Below are positions 46,208 to 55,438 of a DNA stretch of 64,000 nucleotides, in pieces. The notes under the pieces were generated by a model. That model was not told the origin of the DNA and ran no database searches. It saw nothing but the letters and a program-made list of their open reading frames with translations. Within the stretch, counting starts at the first letter, position 1; every line of letters begins with the position of its first letter. Source of the DNA: an uncultured Lachnospiraceae bacterium (GTDB taxonomy: Bacteria; Bacillota; Clostridia; Lachnospirales; Lachnospiraceae); NCBI GenBank assembly GCA_910586205.1, contig CAJUGD010000005.1, positions 1-64,000 of the forward strand, given 5' to 3'. A program made the translations under genes and the position numbers.

Positions 46208-47653
46208 TTACCTAAATTTTATTTGATTTCTATTTCGGTATATTACTAAACTACAAATAAAAATAATCAAAAAAATAATTAGATATCTTAACATATAAAA
46301 CTTATACAATAAAATCCCTGATAAGCATATTATTGTTGTCACAAAAGACAACAACATTATATGAAAATTATTATAAATTGAATTTTTAATTCCATTCATA
46401 CGGTTTTCAAAATTAACAGCAATTAAATATTGGATAAACGCTAATACACCATAAGATACCAATGTCGTATATGCTGCTGCCTGATAACCAAATAATGGAA
46501 TGAAAATAACATTAAGTATAATATTTAAAACTGCTGTTATCGACGTGGTTACCATTAAATATCCTGTTTTTTTATAATAAATAAATATAGGTGTATATAT
46601 TCCAAAAACTGCCATATAAAATATTCCGCATGCAATAGGCGGCATAATATTTACACTTTCGTAGTATTCTTCCGTTGCCAAAATCCAAACAATTTCCGGA
46701 GCAAAAAAAGTAAGAATAATTGCCACGCCAGCATAAAATATAAGCAATATATCTGTAATTTTCCTTATCTTGTCTTTTTGGCTATCAAAATTTTGATATA
46801 AAAATGGTATATATGCAGCAATCATTGCATTCCATACAATATCTGAAAGAGAACTTACATTGTATAATAAACTATAAATTCCAACAGCAGAGTTATCCAC
46901 CATTTTTGAAATCATAATACGGTCAGAGAACATTAATATTTGATTTGAAAATGAATATCCCACTAATGGTAAACTTAGCTGCAGTGAAAAGATCCAATAT
47001 TTTTTTGAAAATAATGTTCTCCCTTTTAACATCATACTTATATATAATATAAATGACGCTCCATAAGATATTAATGCAGAGGATATTAATTTACCCTCAA
47101 CAATATTAACTGGATTATTTTTCTTCATGTAAGTTACTACATATATGGATAATATGCAGGATATAAGGGCTACTCCAAAAGAAAACAAACTAGACTGCAT
47201 GTACTTATATTCGTAACGTTTTCTATACATCCATATTGCTGTAGCTGGCGATACCATCAAACCAAATAACATAAATAAAATTAACCCATTAGATAATCCC
47301 AAAATATGTTGAAAAAAATCAGGTGCTGCTCTATATATAAGCAGCAAAACTGCTGACATTATTGTTGGAATTAATAATATTGAAGATGTATATTCATCTC
47401 GCTCTGTTTCAAATTCTTTCATTGCCAGACCTAATCCACCTGAAGTAATTGCCAGACTCGTAATAATACTAAGATTAGATGACCATGTATTATATAAATT
47501 AACAGTGCCCATTTGCTCTGTAGTTAAAAGACGTGTAAATATGGGAATTGTAATAATTGCTAATCCCCTTGTTAAAACAGAAGCTATAACATATGCCGAT
47601 GCTGATTTTATTCCAATTGGGATTTTTTTTGTTATATCTCGTATATTAACCAA
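46208..47653 (-). CDS. Wzx-type oligosaccharide flippase
   Basis: This polytopic membrane protein, about 481 residues with roughly 12-14 helices, belongs to the MATE-like Wzx/RfbX group (ASVLTRGLAIITIPIFTRLL, then TTEQMGTVNLY). It moves lipid-linked repeat units across the membrane before Wzy polymerisation. The start is uncertain: a TTG at 47653 has AGGAG five bases upstream just after the previous stop, whereas an ATG at 47668 has no site. The coding sequence is very AT-rich, like its capsule neighbours. The partner polymerase is the EpsG-like protein at 54242-55402. Confidence 0.88.
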   Translation of the reverse strand: MVNIRDITKKIPIGIKSASAYVIASVLTRGLAIITIPIFTRLLTTEQMGTVNLYNTWSSNLSIITSLAITSGGLGLAMKEFETERDEYTSSILLIPTIMSAVLLLIYRAAPDFFQHILGLSNGLILFMLFGLMVSPATAIWMYRKRYEYKYMQSSLFSFGVALISCILSIYVVTYMKKNNPVNIVEGKLISSALISYGASFILYISMMLKGRTLFSKKYWIFSLQLSLPLVGYSFSNQILMFSDRIMISKMVDNSAVGIYSLLYNVSSLSDIVWNAMIAAYIPFLYQNFDSQKDKIRKITDILLIFYAGVAIILTFFAPEIVWILATEEYYESVNIMPPIACGIFYMAVFGIYTPIFIYYKKTGYLMVTTSITAVLNIILNVIFIPLFGYQAAAYTTLVSYGVLAFIQYLIAVNFENRMNGIKNSIYNNFHIMLLSFVTTIICLSGILLYKFYMLRYLIIFLIIFICSLVIYRNRNQIKFR

Positions 47654-47661
47654 AATATCTC

Positions 47662-48924
47662 CTAACATTTTTCTATTTTCTTTAACATAGTATTTACTAC
47701 GGTACAAGCACTAAAATCATCTACTGGTTCGTATCTAATGCCAGAATCTAAATCATTAATTATTTTTTTAATTGTATTTTCTATTGCGTTAATTTTATTA
47801 CTAGAAAAATATATATTTTTGTACTTTTCAAATTTTTTTCTTGTAAAAGCAATACCTTTATCAGTACCATCTAATATAAATAAAATAGGCTTTTCCATTC
47901 CGCAATAATTGTATATTTTACCAGGCAAAATATCACTGAAATTATTTCCAATAATAACTAAACAATGCATTTCTTTTTCAAGCTTTACACATTCGTGAAA
48001 AGGAATAGAACCATGTATAACCTGTATGTTTCCTACAGAATCCAATTTAAAATCAGATGTACCTACGATCATTGATTTCAAATTAAGCTTACATATAGTT
48101 TTATAAAAGGGCATAATGTTACGGACATCTGAAAAATAAGCACCAAAATAACCTATAGTAAATTCTTTTTTATCATTTAATTGTTTGTAAGATGGATTTC
48201 TATCTGCTGGTAAATCTATATAATCTATTTTGTCTATAAATGAACTATATTTATTAGAAAAATACTCTTTAAGAAATTCACTTGAAAAAAATACAACGTC
48301 AGCAGCCTTAATAAATTTTCTTTCATAATAATCGATTAACTTGGTCTCTTTTGCTACTCTTGGTTTCTGATACCATGGTTCTTGCCAGATCTGAACCCAT
48401 TTTCCAAATTCTATTTTATGTCTTTTTATAAGATTATAAGCAACTTGATGACATGCTGGCGAATGGGAAATAGATATTACAAGATAAAATTTAGCATTTG
48501 TTGAAAATTTTGAAGCTTTTTTAATCCATATATGTTTGCCCCTATAAACAGGATGGAAAATGTTTATTCTCATCTCTCGCATAAATCGAAAAGTTTTATT
48601 ATATTTTCGTATAACATGAATATCTTCTTTTTGTTCAGTGATATTTTGCCTTTGCTTTTCTTCTATAAACTTCTCTTTATATTTTTTTAATATTCTACGC
48701 AAATTTGAATAATCTGGATAAGCAAAAATCCTGATATTTTTACCAAAATTTTTATTAACACATAATTCACGATTTTTGTTATATGAAGAATCTGTTATTA
48801 TTGTTAAATGATAATCTTTCGCAAGTTCAAGAATTACACGTTCATTAAAAACATTTTGAAAAACAGTATTTCCATTTATATCGCCACAAATCATCAAAAT
48901 TTCCATAGAGAAATTATCTCGCAT
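47662..48924 (-). CDS. GT4-type glycosyltransferase
   Basis: The 420-residue protein starts MRDNFSMEILMICGDINGN and has two Rossmann-like halves. The C-terminal half has FTIGYFGAYFSDVRN and a pattern ending LPGKIYNYCGMEKPILFI, a GT-B fold of the GT4 kind in which the E/D residue is placed in the nucleotide-sugar region. It probably adds one sugar to the undecaprenyl-linked repeat unit at the cytoplasmic face. AAGGAG lies seven bases upstream of the ATG. Its 3' end is 8 bases from the flippase start, so the genes are coupled. Donor unknown. Confidence 0.75.
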   Translation of the reverse strand: MRDNFSMEILMICGDINGNTVFQNVFNERVILELAKDYHLTIITDSSYNKNRELCVNKNFGKNIRIFAYPDYSNLRRILKKYKEKFIEEKQRQNITEQKEDIHVIRKYNKTFRFMREMRINIFHPVYRGKHIWIKKASKFSTNAKFYLVISISHSPACHQVAYNLIKRHKIEFGKWVQIWQEPWYQKPRVAKETKLIDYYERKFIKAADVVFFSSEFLKEYFSNKYSSFIDKIDYIDLPADRNPSYKQLNDKKEFTIGYFGAYFSDVRNIMPFYKTICKLNLKSMIVGTSDFKLDSVGNIQVIHGSIPFHECVKLEKEMHCLVIIGNNFSDILPGKIYNYCGMEKPILFILDGTDKGIAFTRKKFEKYKNIYFSSNKINAIENTIKKIINDLDSGIRYEPVDDFSACTVVNTMLKKIEKC

Positions 48925-48945
48925 AATATCACTCCTTATATTCAG

Positions 48946-50178
48946 TTATTCATCCAGTGGAAGGACATTTTCAAAATATGTGTCCGGATATAGGGGATCA
49001 AATTGTTCATTTGCCCAAATTACCATAATAAGGTCCTCATCTGCACTAAGATTTATAATATTATGCGTATAACCCGGAAGCATTCTCACTGCTTTCATTG
49101 ATTCTCCTGAAACTTCATATTCAATTATCGGATAGCGATTCCCTTTATCGTCTAGACCTATTTTTCTCTCCTGTACAAGCCCGTGTCCGGAAACTACAAT
49201 AAAAATTTCCCACTTACTATTATGCCAATGTTGTCCCCGAATTTGTCCAGGACTAACAATATTAACAGATATCTGCCCATAATTTTTTGTTTTGATTAAC
49301 TCTGCAAAGATTCCTCTATTATCCTTATTCATTTTTACTGGATAAATAATATCATGTTTAGGCAAATAAGAAAGAAATGTGGAATACAACTTCTTTTCGA
49401 AAGAACCCTGTTTAAATTCCGGTAATATATTTGTTGATAAACCCAATTTAAAATCATTCAATAAATCCACAATTTCTCCCAGTGTTCTTTTATAGGTTAT
49501 TGGTATAAAACAATATTTACCATCCTCGCTTTTTATTGGAACGATCCCATCATATTCGCACCGATGCTCTCGACCTTCTAAAGCATCAAGCATTTCGTTT
49601 ATAAGATCATCAATATATGCCAATTCCAAATTCACATTTTTATTGTCAACTTTATAATCCAGTCCATTTACCATTGCATTACAAAAGGTTGCCACAACCG
49701 AATTGTAATTGGGCTTGCACCATTTACCAAAAAGATTGGGGAATCTGTATATTAAAACCTTCGCCCCGGTTTCTTCTGCATATTGCAAAAACAACTTTTC
49801 TCCCGCCAGCTTACTTGTTCCATACTCTGATTGCTCATATCTGCCTATAAGGCTTGCCTGAATTGAGGAACTTAACATAACTGGACAAGTATTACGATGC
49901 TTTTTCAAAAGATTTAATAGCTTTGATGTAAATCCAAAATTACCCTGCATAAATTCAGAAGGATTTTCTGATCTGTTGATCCCTGCTAAATGAAATACAA
50001 AATCTGCATTTTTACAACATTCATCTAAAAATATTGAGCTGCTGTCTCTATCATAAGAGTAAATATCTGTTATAAATAATCCAGTCCTTGACTTATTTTT
50101 TCCTTCTTTTATATTGTTGAGATTCTCCAGAAGATTTTTTCCTATAAATCCACGGGATCCTGTTACTAAAATTTTCAA
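48946..50178 (-). CDS. capF: CapF-like bifunctional reductase/cupin for UDP-N-acetyl-L-fucosamine
   Basis: Residues 1-260 are an SDR domain (VTGSRGFIGKNLLENL, then YGTSKLAGEKL). Residues 270-410 form a cupin with GQIRGQHWHNSKWEIF and HNIINL, carrying metal ligands. This fusion is characteristic of CapF, which epimerises and reduces the CapE product on the way to UDP-L-FucNAc. The start is TTG at 50178; AAGGA lies about 11 bases upstream. Its partner gene capE, 60 bases upstream, is frameshifted, so the pathway may be inactive. A CapG-type epimerase is not found in the window. Confidence 0.9.
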   Translation of the reverse strand: MKILVTGSRGFIGKNLLENLNNIKEGKNKSRTGLFITDIYSYDRDSSSIFLDECCKNADFVFHLAGINRSENPSEFMQGNFGFTSKLLNLLKKHRNTCPVMLSSSIQASLIGRYEQSEYGTSKLAGEKLFLQYAEETGAKVLIYRFPNLFGKWCKPNYNSVVATFCNAMVNGLDYKVDNKNVNLELAYIDDLINEMLDALEGREHRCEYDGIVPIKSEDGKYCFIPITYKRTLGEIVDLLNDFKLGLSTNILPEFKQGSFEKKLYSTFLSYLPKHDIIYPVKMNKDNRGIFAELIKTKNYGQISVNIVSPGQIRGQHWHNSKWEIFIVVSGHGLVQERKIGLDDKGNRYPIIEYEVSGESMKAVRMLPGYTHNIINLSADEDLIMVIWANEQFDPLYPDTYFENVLPLDE

Positions 50179-50238
50179 ACTTATTTAATTCCTTTCATCT
50201 TATCAAGCATATTTTTTGAAATGTTTATTCTGGTACTG

Positions 50239-51307
50239 TTATATTTTCAGTTGTTCCTGTACATATTCTGTAGTTGAAATTTTTTCAATAATTTCTGGAA
50301 CATCAAGTCTCCTAGTATTATGACTTGTATATGCCTCATCTGATTCCGTAAGAACTTGTCCTTTTACAAAATACTTATCATAATTCAAACCTCTTGTGTC
50401 GGCCAAAACCCGATAATATCGCCCCATATCTTCGCTGCGTAAACACTCTTCTTTAGTCATAAGCGTTTCATATAATTTTTCTCCATGACGTGTGCCAATT
50501 ACATGAGTTCCTGTATTTCCAAATAATTTGCTGTACTGCCTTAGCTAAGTCGCCAATTGTACTGGCATCTGCCTTTTGTATAAATAAATCTCCTGGTTCA
50601 GCATGTTCAAATGCAAATCGAACTAATTCCACCGCCTCATCCAAATTCATCAAAAAACGTGTCATTTCTGGATTTGTAATTGTAATGGGTTTACCAGACT
50701 TTATCTGGTTAATAAACAGAGGAATCACAGAACCACGACTGCACATCACATTTCCATATCTGGTACAGCAAATAGTAGTAGTGCCTTTCTCAGCAGCCAC
50801 TCTGGCATTTGCATAAATCACTCGTTCCATCATTGCTTTGCTGATTCCCATAGCATTAATAGGATATGCTGCCTTATCCGTACTCAAACACACGATTTTC
50901 TTTACTCCAGCATCAATCGCTGCATGTAAAACGTTATTTGTACCTTCTATATTAGTCTTTACAGCCTCCATTGGAAAAAATTCACACGAAGGCACTTGTT
51001 TTAATGCTGCTGCATGAAATATAAAGTCCACATCTGACATTGCATCTCTAACAGATTGCAAATTACGAACATCTCCAATATAAAATTTCACTTTGCAAGC
51101 CGCCTGAGGATATTGGACTTGAAGATCATGGCGCATATCATCTTGTTTTTTTTCATCCCTGCTAAAAATCCGGATCTCCCTGATTTCTGAATTTAAAAAA
51201 TGTTTTAATACTGTGTGTCCAAAGGAACCCGTGCCTCCGGTAATTAATAACGTTGCATTATTAAATTGTGATAATTGATTATTAACTTTGCTATTTTTTG
51301 AATCCAT
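50239..51307 (-). pseudogene. capE: CapE-like UDP-GlcNAc 4,6-dehydratase, frameshifted
   Basis: An SDR enzyme with GGTGSFGHTVLKHFLNSE and SRDEKKQDDMRHD, typical of CapE/FnlA inverting dehydratases. Its frame stops at 50468 after shifting near 50527-50529. The expected continuation FGNTGTHVIGTRHGEKL-YETLMTKEEC is read in another frame to 50239, ending with EYVQEQLKI. An extra T in the plus-strand TTT run at 50527-50529 accounts for the change. Joining both gives about 355 residues, the family length. GGAGG lies upstream of the start. The shift might be a true mutation, phase-type variation or a sequencing error. Downstream capF is intact. Confidence 0.85.
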
Positions 51308-51375
51308 ATATTATTTTGTCCTCCGATAATAGTTTACTTTTAAGATTTCTGGCTTTTTAATGAATTCCATAATAT

Positions 51376-52305
51376 TTATAATTTTAGTTTATTTCCAAAA
51401 AACAAGTCGTAAGATTTTGGCTCAAATGTATCTAATCCCGAACCGTGGTGTAACGTTATTTCTCCATAATACAATTTCCCATCAACGTCATAAAAATCAA
51501 CTCGAACATATTTAAAATTCTTCGCAATGATTTCTCCAATTTTAACCATTTGATGAAATGTCTTTGGGCAATCTATATCCTTTCCAACCAATCCACGATG
51601 TGAATCCTTACTAACCCATTCTATATTTAAACGTTTCCATTCAGGGGAATAAATACTTCTATAATTTTCTCCTTCCCTATCTATTGAACAATAAATAAAT
51701 TGCAATTCACCATTAATAAAATGCAATTTAAAGTCATTTGGAATATGACCGTCTCTATTTAATAATAGTTTTTCAATAATTATACAAGGTTTAATACTTT
51801 TATATTGCCATTCTTGAGAAGAATAATAGTAATTTCCTATCATCCATTTTCTACACTTTTTCTGTAATTCCCTTATATTAACTTTGTTCCTGTCTCTGAT
51901 AATTTCGTAATATCCACATCCTGTATTAGACTTAACAATACACGGAACTGTTGGCAAATTATCATATGTGATTTCTCTCCAATTTGTAGTTTTAAACAAA
52001 AGAGGGATTAATGAATCTTCCCCAAATTGCTTCCAATACTTTCTCACAGCTAATTTATCTGCACAAGTTGAATAAAATGTTTTACGATCATTTAGCTTTA
52101 ACCATTGGATCTTTTCATTTAAAGTTTTAGGATTATCTAAATCTATTTCATATCCAAAAACAGCTTTAAATTTCCTTTTTATCTCATACTCATCCCATTG
52201 TTCTCTTAATATACAACGAGGAATATAAAATCTAAAAAAATAATATAGACGTAAAAGCAAAAGATTATTGCCCGATATCTTTTTCAGTTGCTTTTTTATT
52301 TCCAT
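51376..52305 (-). CDS. TupA-like ATP-grasp enzyme
   Basis: The 309-residue protein matches the TupA-type ATP-grasp family: NEKIQWLKLNDRKTFYSTCADKLAVRKYW, CIVKSNTGCGYYEI, ACIIIEKLL-like CIIIEKLLLNRDGHIPNDFKLHFINGE and KYVRVDFYDVDGKLYYGEIT. TupA proteins join an amino acid or peptide to a polysaccharide carboxylate. Here it lies next to an aminotransferase and a phosphatase that might make the amino compound. A GGAGG seven bases upstream confirms the start, which overlaps the HAD gene by 10 bases. The target is a guess from context. Confidence 0.85.
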   Translation of the reverse strand: MEIKKQLKKISGNNLLLLRLYYFFRFYIPRCILREQWDEYEIKRKFKAVFGYEIDLDNPKTLNEKIQWLKLNDRKTFYSTCADKLAVRKYWKQFGEDSLIPLLFKTTNWREITYDNLPTVPCIVKSNTGCGYYEIIRDRNKVNIRELQKKCRKWMIGNYYYSSQEWQYKSIKPCIIIEKLLLNRDGHIPNDFKLHFINGELQFIYCSIDREGENYRSIYSPEWKRLNIEWVSKDSHRGLVGKDIDCPKTFHQMVKIGEIIAKNFKYVRVDFYDVDGKLYYGEITLHHGSGLDTFEPKSYDLFFGNKLKL

Positions 52306-52961
52306 ACTATTTCCTCCATTTCATTTTCAACCCAATATTGATGGCTATTTCGAGAAATTACTATCTTTCTTTTGCATAAATTAAGAACTGGCAAATCAGA
52401 CTTACTATCTGAAATGCCTGTCTCAAAAATGCCCTGTATTTTCCTATGTTTTACGTATTCCTTTACTAATTCTACTTTATTCCATCCCATACAGTCAGAA
52501 ATTAGCCGTCCTGTGCTAATTCCATTTTTAAACTCTATTTGAGATGTCAAAATATCTTTAATTCCAAACTCATCAGCAAATTGTTTAATGTATAAATCCG
52601 AACCACCACTCACAAGGATAATACGGTAATTTTCTTTTTGTAAATCTTTTATAAGCTCTATTGTTGGAATGATAAAATTTGATTTAAGTTTTTTATCATA
52701 AAAATCTTTTCCGTATCTCTCTAACAAACTATATTCCATTCCCTTTGTTTGATAAGTCAATAATTGTTTATAAGAAAACCAATTTATTCCTGTCTTTCTT
52801 GATATTTTTTCCAATATCTCATACATCTTTATAAATTTCTTGTTACCTATAATTTTAAAATGACGGGGCAATTCATTTATTAATACAAATTTCAGAAAGC
52901 TATCATATGTCTGAAAGCTTACTATTGTTTCGCAAAAATCAACTAAAGCAATACGCTCCAT
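52296..52961 (-). CDS. HAD-IB family phosphatase-like protein
   Basis: The 221-residue protein has a HAD fold. Motif I is ALVDFCETIV, in which the general-acid Asp two residues after the nucleophile is Cys. Motif II is LVSGGSD and the motif III/IV region is GISDSKSDLPVL. Related proteins resemble phosphoserine phosphatases. The Cys substitution recurs in capsule-linked members from memory, so it may be a family trait. I begin at the ATG at 52961, seven bases after GAGGAG. It overlaps both neighbours, so it is translated with the aminotransferase and ATP-grasp genes. Confidence 0.8.
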   Translation of the reverse strand: MERIALVDFCETIVSFQTYDSFLKFVLINELPRHFKIIGNKKFIKMYEILEKISRKTGINWFSYKQLLTYQTKGMEYSLLERYGKDFYDKKLKSNFIIPTIELIKDLQKENYRIILVSGGSDLYIKQFADEFGIKDILTSQIEFKNGISTGRLISDCMGWNKVELVKEYVKHRKIQGIFETGISDSKSDLPVLNLCKRKIVISRNSHQYWVENEMEEIVWK

Positions 52962-54072
52962 TATAAATCTCCTCAATGAAAGATATAATTACCTTTTGAA
53001 CATATTCCATTTGTTCACATGTTCCTATTGTTATCCGAATACAATGCCTTTTAAGAAAATCTGTTTGTGACACATCTCGCACAAATATATTATAACCGAT
53101 CAAATAATCTATGAGTTTTTGCTTATATGCTATAGTATTTAATTGCACTAAAACAAAGTTCCCGTCTCCATGTACACAATTTAAAATGCTTCCATAAGGT
53201 TCCAAATCTTTTATAAATTGATTCTTTGCTTTGCGAACTTCTTTTACATATCGTTCCATATATGGAACATCACTTAACGCACCTATTGCTGCCTGCTGTG
53301 CAAAAGTTGTAATGTTTTTAGGGTTACGAATACTTGAAATATATTCAATATTACTTTTTGATGCTATCAAATATCCAAAGCGAAAATTAGCCAAAGCAAA
53401 TGCCTTGGACATTGTTCTTGAAATTAGCAGATTCTCATATTGAAGAACTAAATCCTTAACAGAAACACCGGAAAATTCCGCATAAGCTTCATCGATTAAA
53501 AACAGATTCTGTGAATAAGTTTCCAATAGCTCTTTAATAAAATCAACCTCATGTAAAGTACCTGTTGGATTATTGGGATTACATATATAAATAAGCGATG
53601 GTTCTATTTCATCAATCTTTTTCATAAAACTATCTTTATCAAATTGAAAATCTTCGCTTATATTAAAATAATAAATATCTGCACCGCAAACTTCCGCAGT
53701 TAATCGAAAGTTATCATATGTTGGTCCTAAAAGCAAAACCGGATCCCCCACAGTTATATATAATTTAGCTATATACTCATGCAAACTATCAGAACTTGCA
53801 AAATATTGGATGTTATCTTTGGGAAGCCCCACATATTCAGATAATAGCTTCATTAATTTCTCATTATACGTTGACGGATATAACTGATAAAAGGATGGTT
53901 CATTCACTAAATTTTGAATTTGTTCTCTAACCTTTGGCGAAGGAGGTATCGTTGCTTCGTTCCAATCTAGTTTTAAAATCTTTTCCCGTTGAAATTTATC
54001 TACAGTCCATATCTTATGAGAAGCTAATTTATACGGTGTAAAATTACGTAAATACTTATTTACATATTTCAT
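52939..54072 (-). CDS. HisC-like aminotransferase
   Basis: A fold-type I PLP enzyme of 377 residues of the histidinol-phosphate aminotransferase group: LDWNEATIPPSPKV, then CNPNNPTGTL, LFLIDEAYAEF and the PLP lysine in SRTMSKAFALANFRFGY. It has 22-23 bases of overlap with the following HAD gene, suggesting that the two act in one pathway. In histidine synthesis HisC and a phosphatase act in sequence, but a capsule location favours an amino-sugar or amino-alcohol precursor. I start at the ATG at 54072, seven bases after GGGGGA. Confidence 0.85.
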   Translation of the reverse strand: MKYVNKYLRNFTPYKLASHKIWTVDKFQREKILKLDWNEATIPPSPKVREQIQNLVNEPSFYQLYPSTYNEKLMKLLSEYVGLPKDNIQYFASSDSLHEYIAKLYITVGDPVLLLGPTYDNFRLTAEVCGADIYYFNISEDFQFDKDSFMKKIDEIEPSLIYICNPNNPTGTLHEVDFIKELLETYSQNLFLIDEAYAEFSGVSVKDLVLQYENLLISRTMSKAFALANFRFGYLIASKSNIEYISSIRNPKNITTFAQQAAIGALSDVPYMERYVKEVRKAKNQFIKDLEPYGSILNCVHGDGNFVLVQLNTIAYKQKLIDYLIGYNIFVRDVSQTDFLKRHCIRITIGTCEQMEYVQKVIISFIEEIYNGAYCFS

Positions 54073-54241
54073 TTTTAAATCCCCCATATAATTCAAATAA
54101 AGTAAATATAAATCAACTTATCCAGCAAAAATAGTTAAACACTATAATTTAGGTTTGTTTTCATCAACTCTATTTGCTTTTAAAAATTTTTTATATACTA
54201 TATAATAAACAATTCATCGTATAATCATACTTTTAACAGCA

Positions 54242-55402
54242 TTAAAATATTATATTTTTATAATTTTCAAAAAAATTAAGTATATAAACATCTCTTAACT
54301 GCCCAGCTCCAAAATAAGCAATAATAAAAAACAAAAACAGAATACTACTTGCAAATTTAGGAAATTTCATTTTTGTATTCTTCCAACTAATTCCCATTAA
54401 AAAAGGATACGAAAATAGGAAATAAAAGTTTATCCTCCCAAAAGCAGTTTTTCCAGTGAAAAATAGATCAAAAATTATAGCATTGAAAAACATATAAATA
54501 CATATTTGATAAAAACTATTATTCTGTTGATTAATATATTTTCTAATTAAAATCACGTATAAAAAACAAAACAAATAAAATAAAGACAAAATTGAAGGCG
54601 AAAAATTTGTAATATTTACATAATTACTGTATTTACCACCCAAATAAGAGGCAAGTATGGATATAAATGGATCTAATATCAGAAAAAATGATAAAGTTAA
54701 AGTCATTAATATCAATATATTATATTTTGCTTTTTTAATAAACTTTTGAAAACAAATTGGCACTAAAAGAATATAAGCAGCTAATGAACTCCTATGAAAA
54801 AAACTTGCAAAAACAATTAATAGTATAAAACGTGGTATATCTTTGTTCAAATAACTAAGTGCATAAATAAAGATAGATACAGCCATTTGTATTCTTACCA
54901 ATCCTGCACCCGAAAATCTAAAAAAAAGCACAAAAAAATAATACATCACAATAAAAGAAGGTTGTACTATTTCTTGAAGCCCTATTATCCCTTTATATAA
55001 AAAAACAAAACTAATTCCTATAAATATAATTTGAGCTATTTTGTATTCATCTGTAAATATAGAGATAACATAATTCAGAAAAAGAAATCCTTTTTCATTT
55101 TGATTTTTAAATATATTAAAGAAATTACCGTTTATAGAATGAAATATTCGAGCATATTGCAAATCATCTGTAAATATAGGTTCTCTCAATCCACAAATAA
55201 AAAACATCGCTATGAGCGGAATCGCAATAAAGTATTTTTTTTCACTAAAAATCATTGCAGTGATTCCAATGATAAAAATAATTATAAATAATATTACAGT
55301 TACTGCATTATCAAGGGCCAAATAACATTCAAAACATACTAATACAAATGTTAATAATATACCTAAATAAAAAAATAAATCATTCTTTTTAACTCTAACC
55401 AT
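54242..55402 (-). CDS. EpsG-family polysaccharide polymerase (Wzy-like)
   Basis: The 386-residue protein has about ten hydrophobic helices and an AT-rich sequence. The short FTDDLQYARIFHSINGN and LNKDIPRFILLIVFASFFHRSSL blocks resemble EpsG-type proteins of exopolysaccharide loci. It would polymerise lipid-linked repeat units outside the membrane after flipping. No paralogue of this type is elsewhere in the window. The start at 55402 has only a weak ribosome site. The assignment rests on topology and locus more than motifs. Confidence 0.8.
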   Translation of the reverse strand: MVRVKKNDLFFYLGILLTFVLVCFECYLALDNAVTVILFIIIFIIGITAMIFSEKKYFIAIPLIAMFFICGLREPIFTDDLQYARIFHSINGNFFNIFKNQNEKGFLFLNYVISIFTDEYKIAQIIFIGISFVFLYKGIIGLQEIVQPSFIVMYYFFVLFFRFSGAGLVRIQMAVSIFIYALSYLNKDIPRFILLIVFASFFHRSSLAAYILLVPICFQKFIKKAKYNILILMTLTLSFFLILDPFISILASYLGGKYSNYVNITNFSPSILSLFYLFCFLYVILIRKYINQQNNSFYQICIYMFFNAIIFDLFFTGKTAFGRINFYFLFSYPFLMGISWKNTKMKFPKFASSILFLFFIIAYFGAGQLRDVYILNFFENYKNIIF

Positions 55403-55438
55403 GACTGTAGTTATTCTCTCTTTATATATTTTAGTTTG

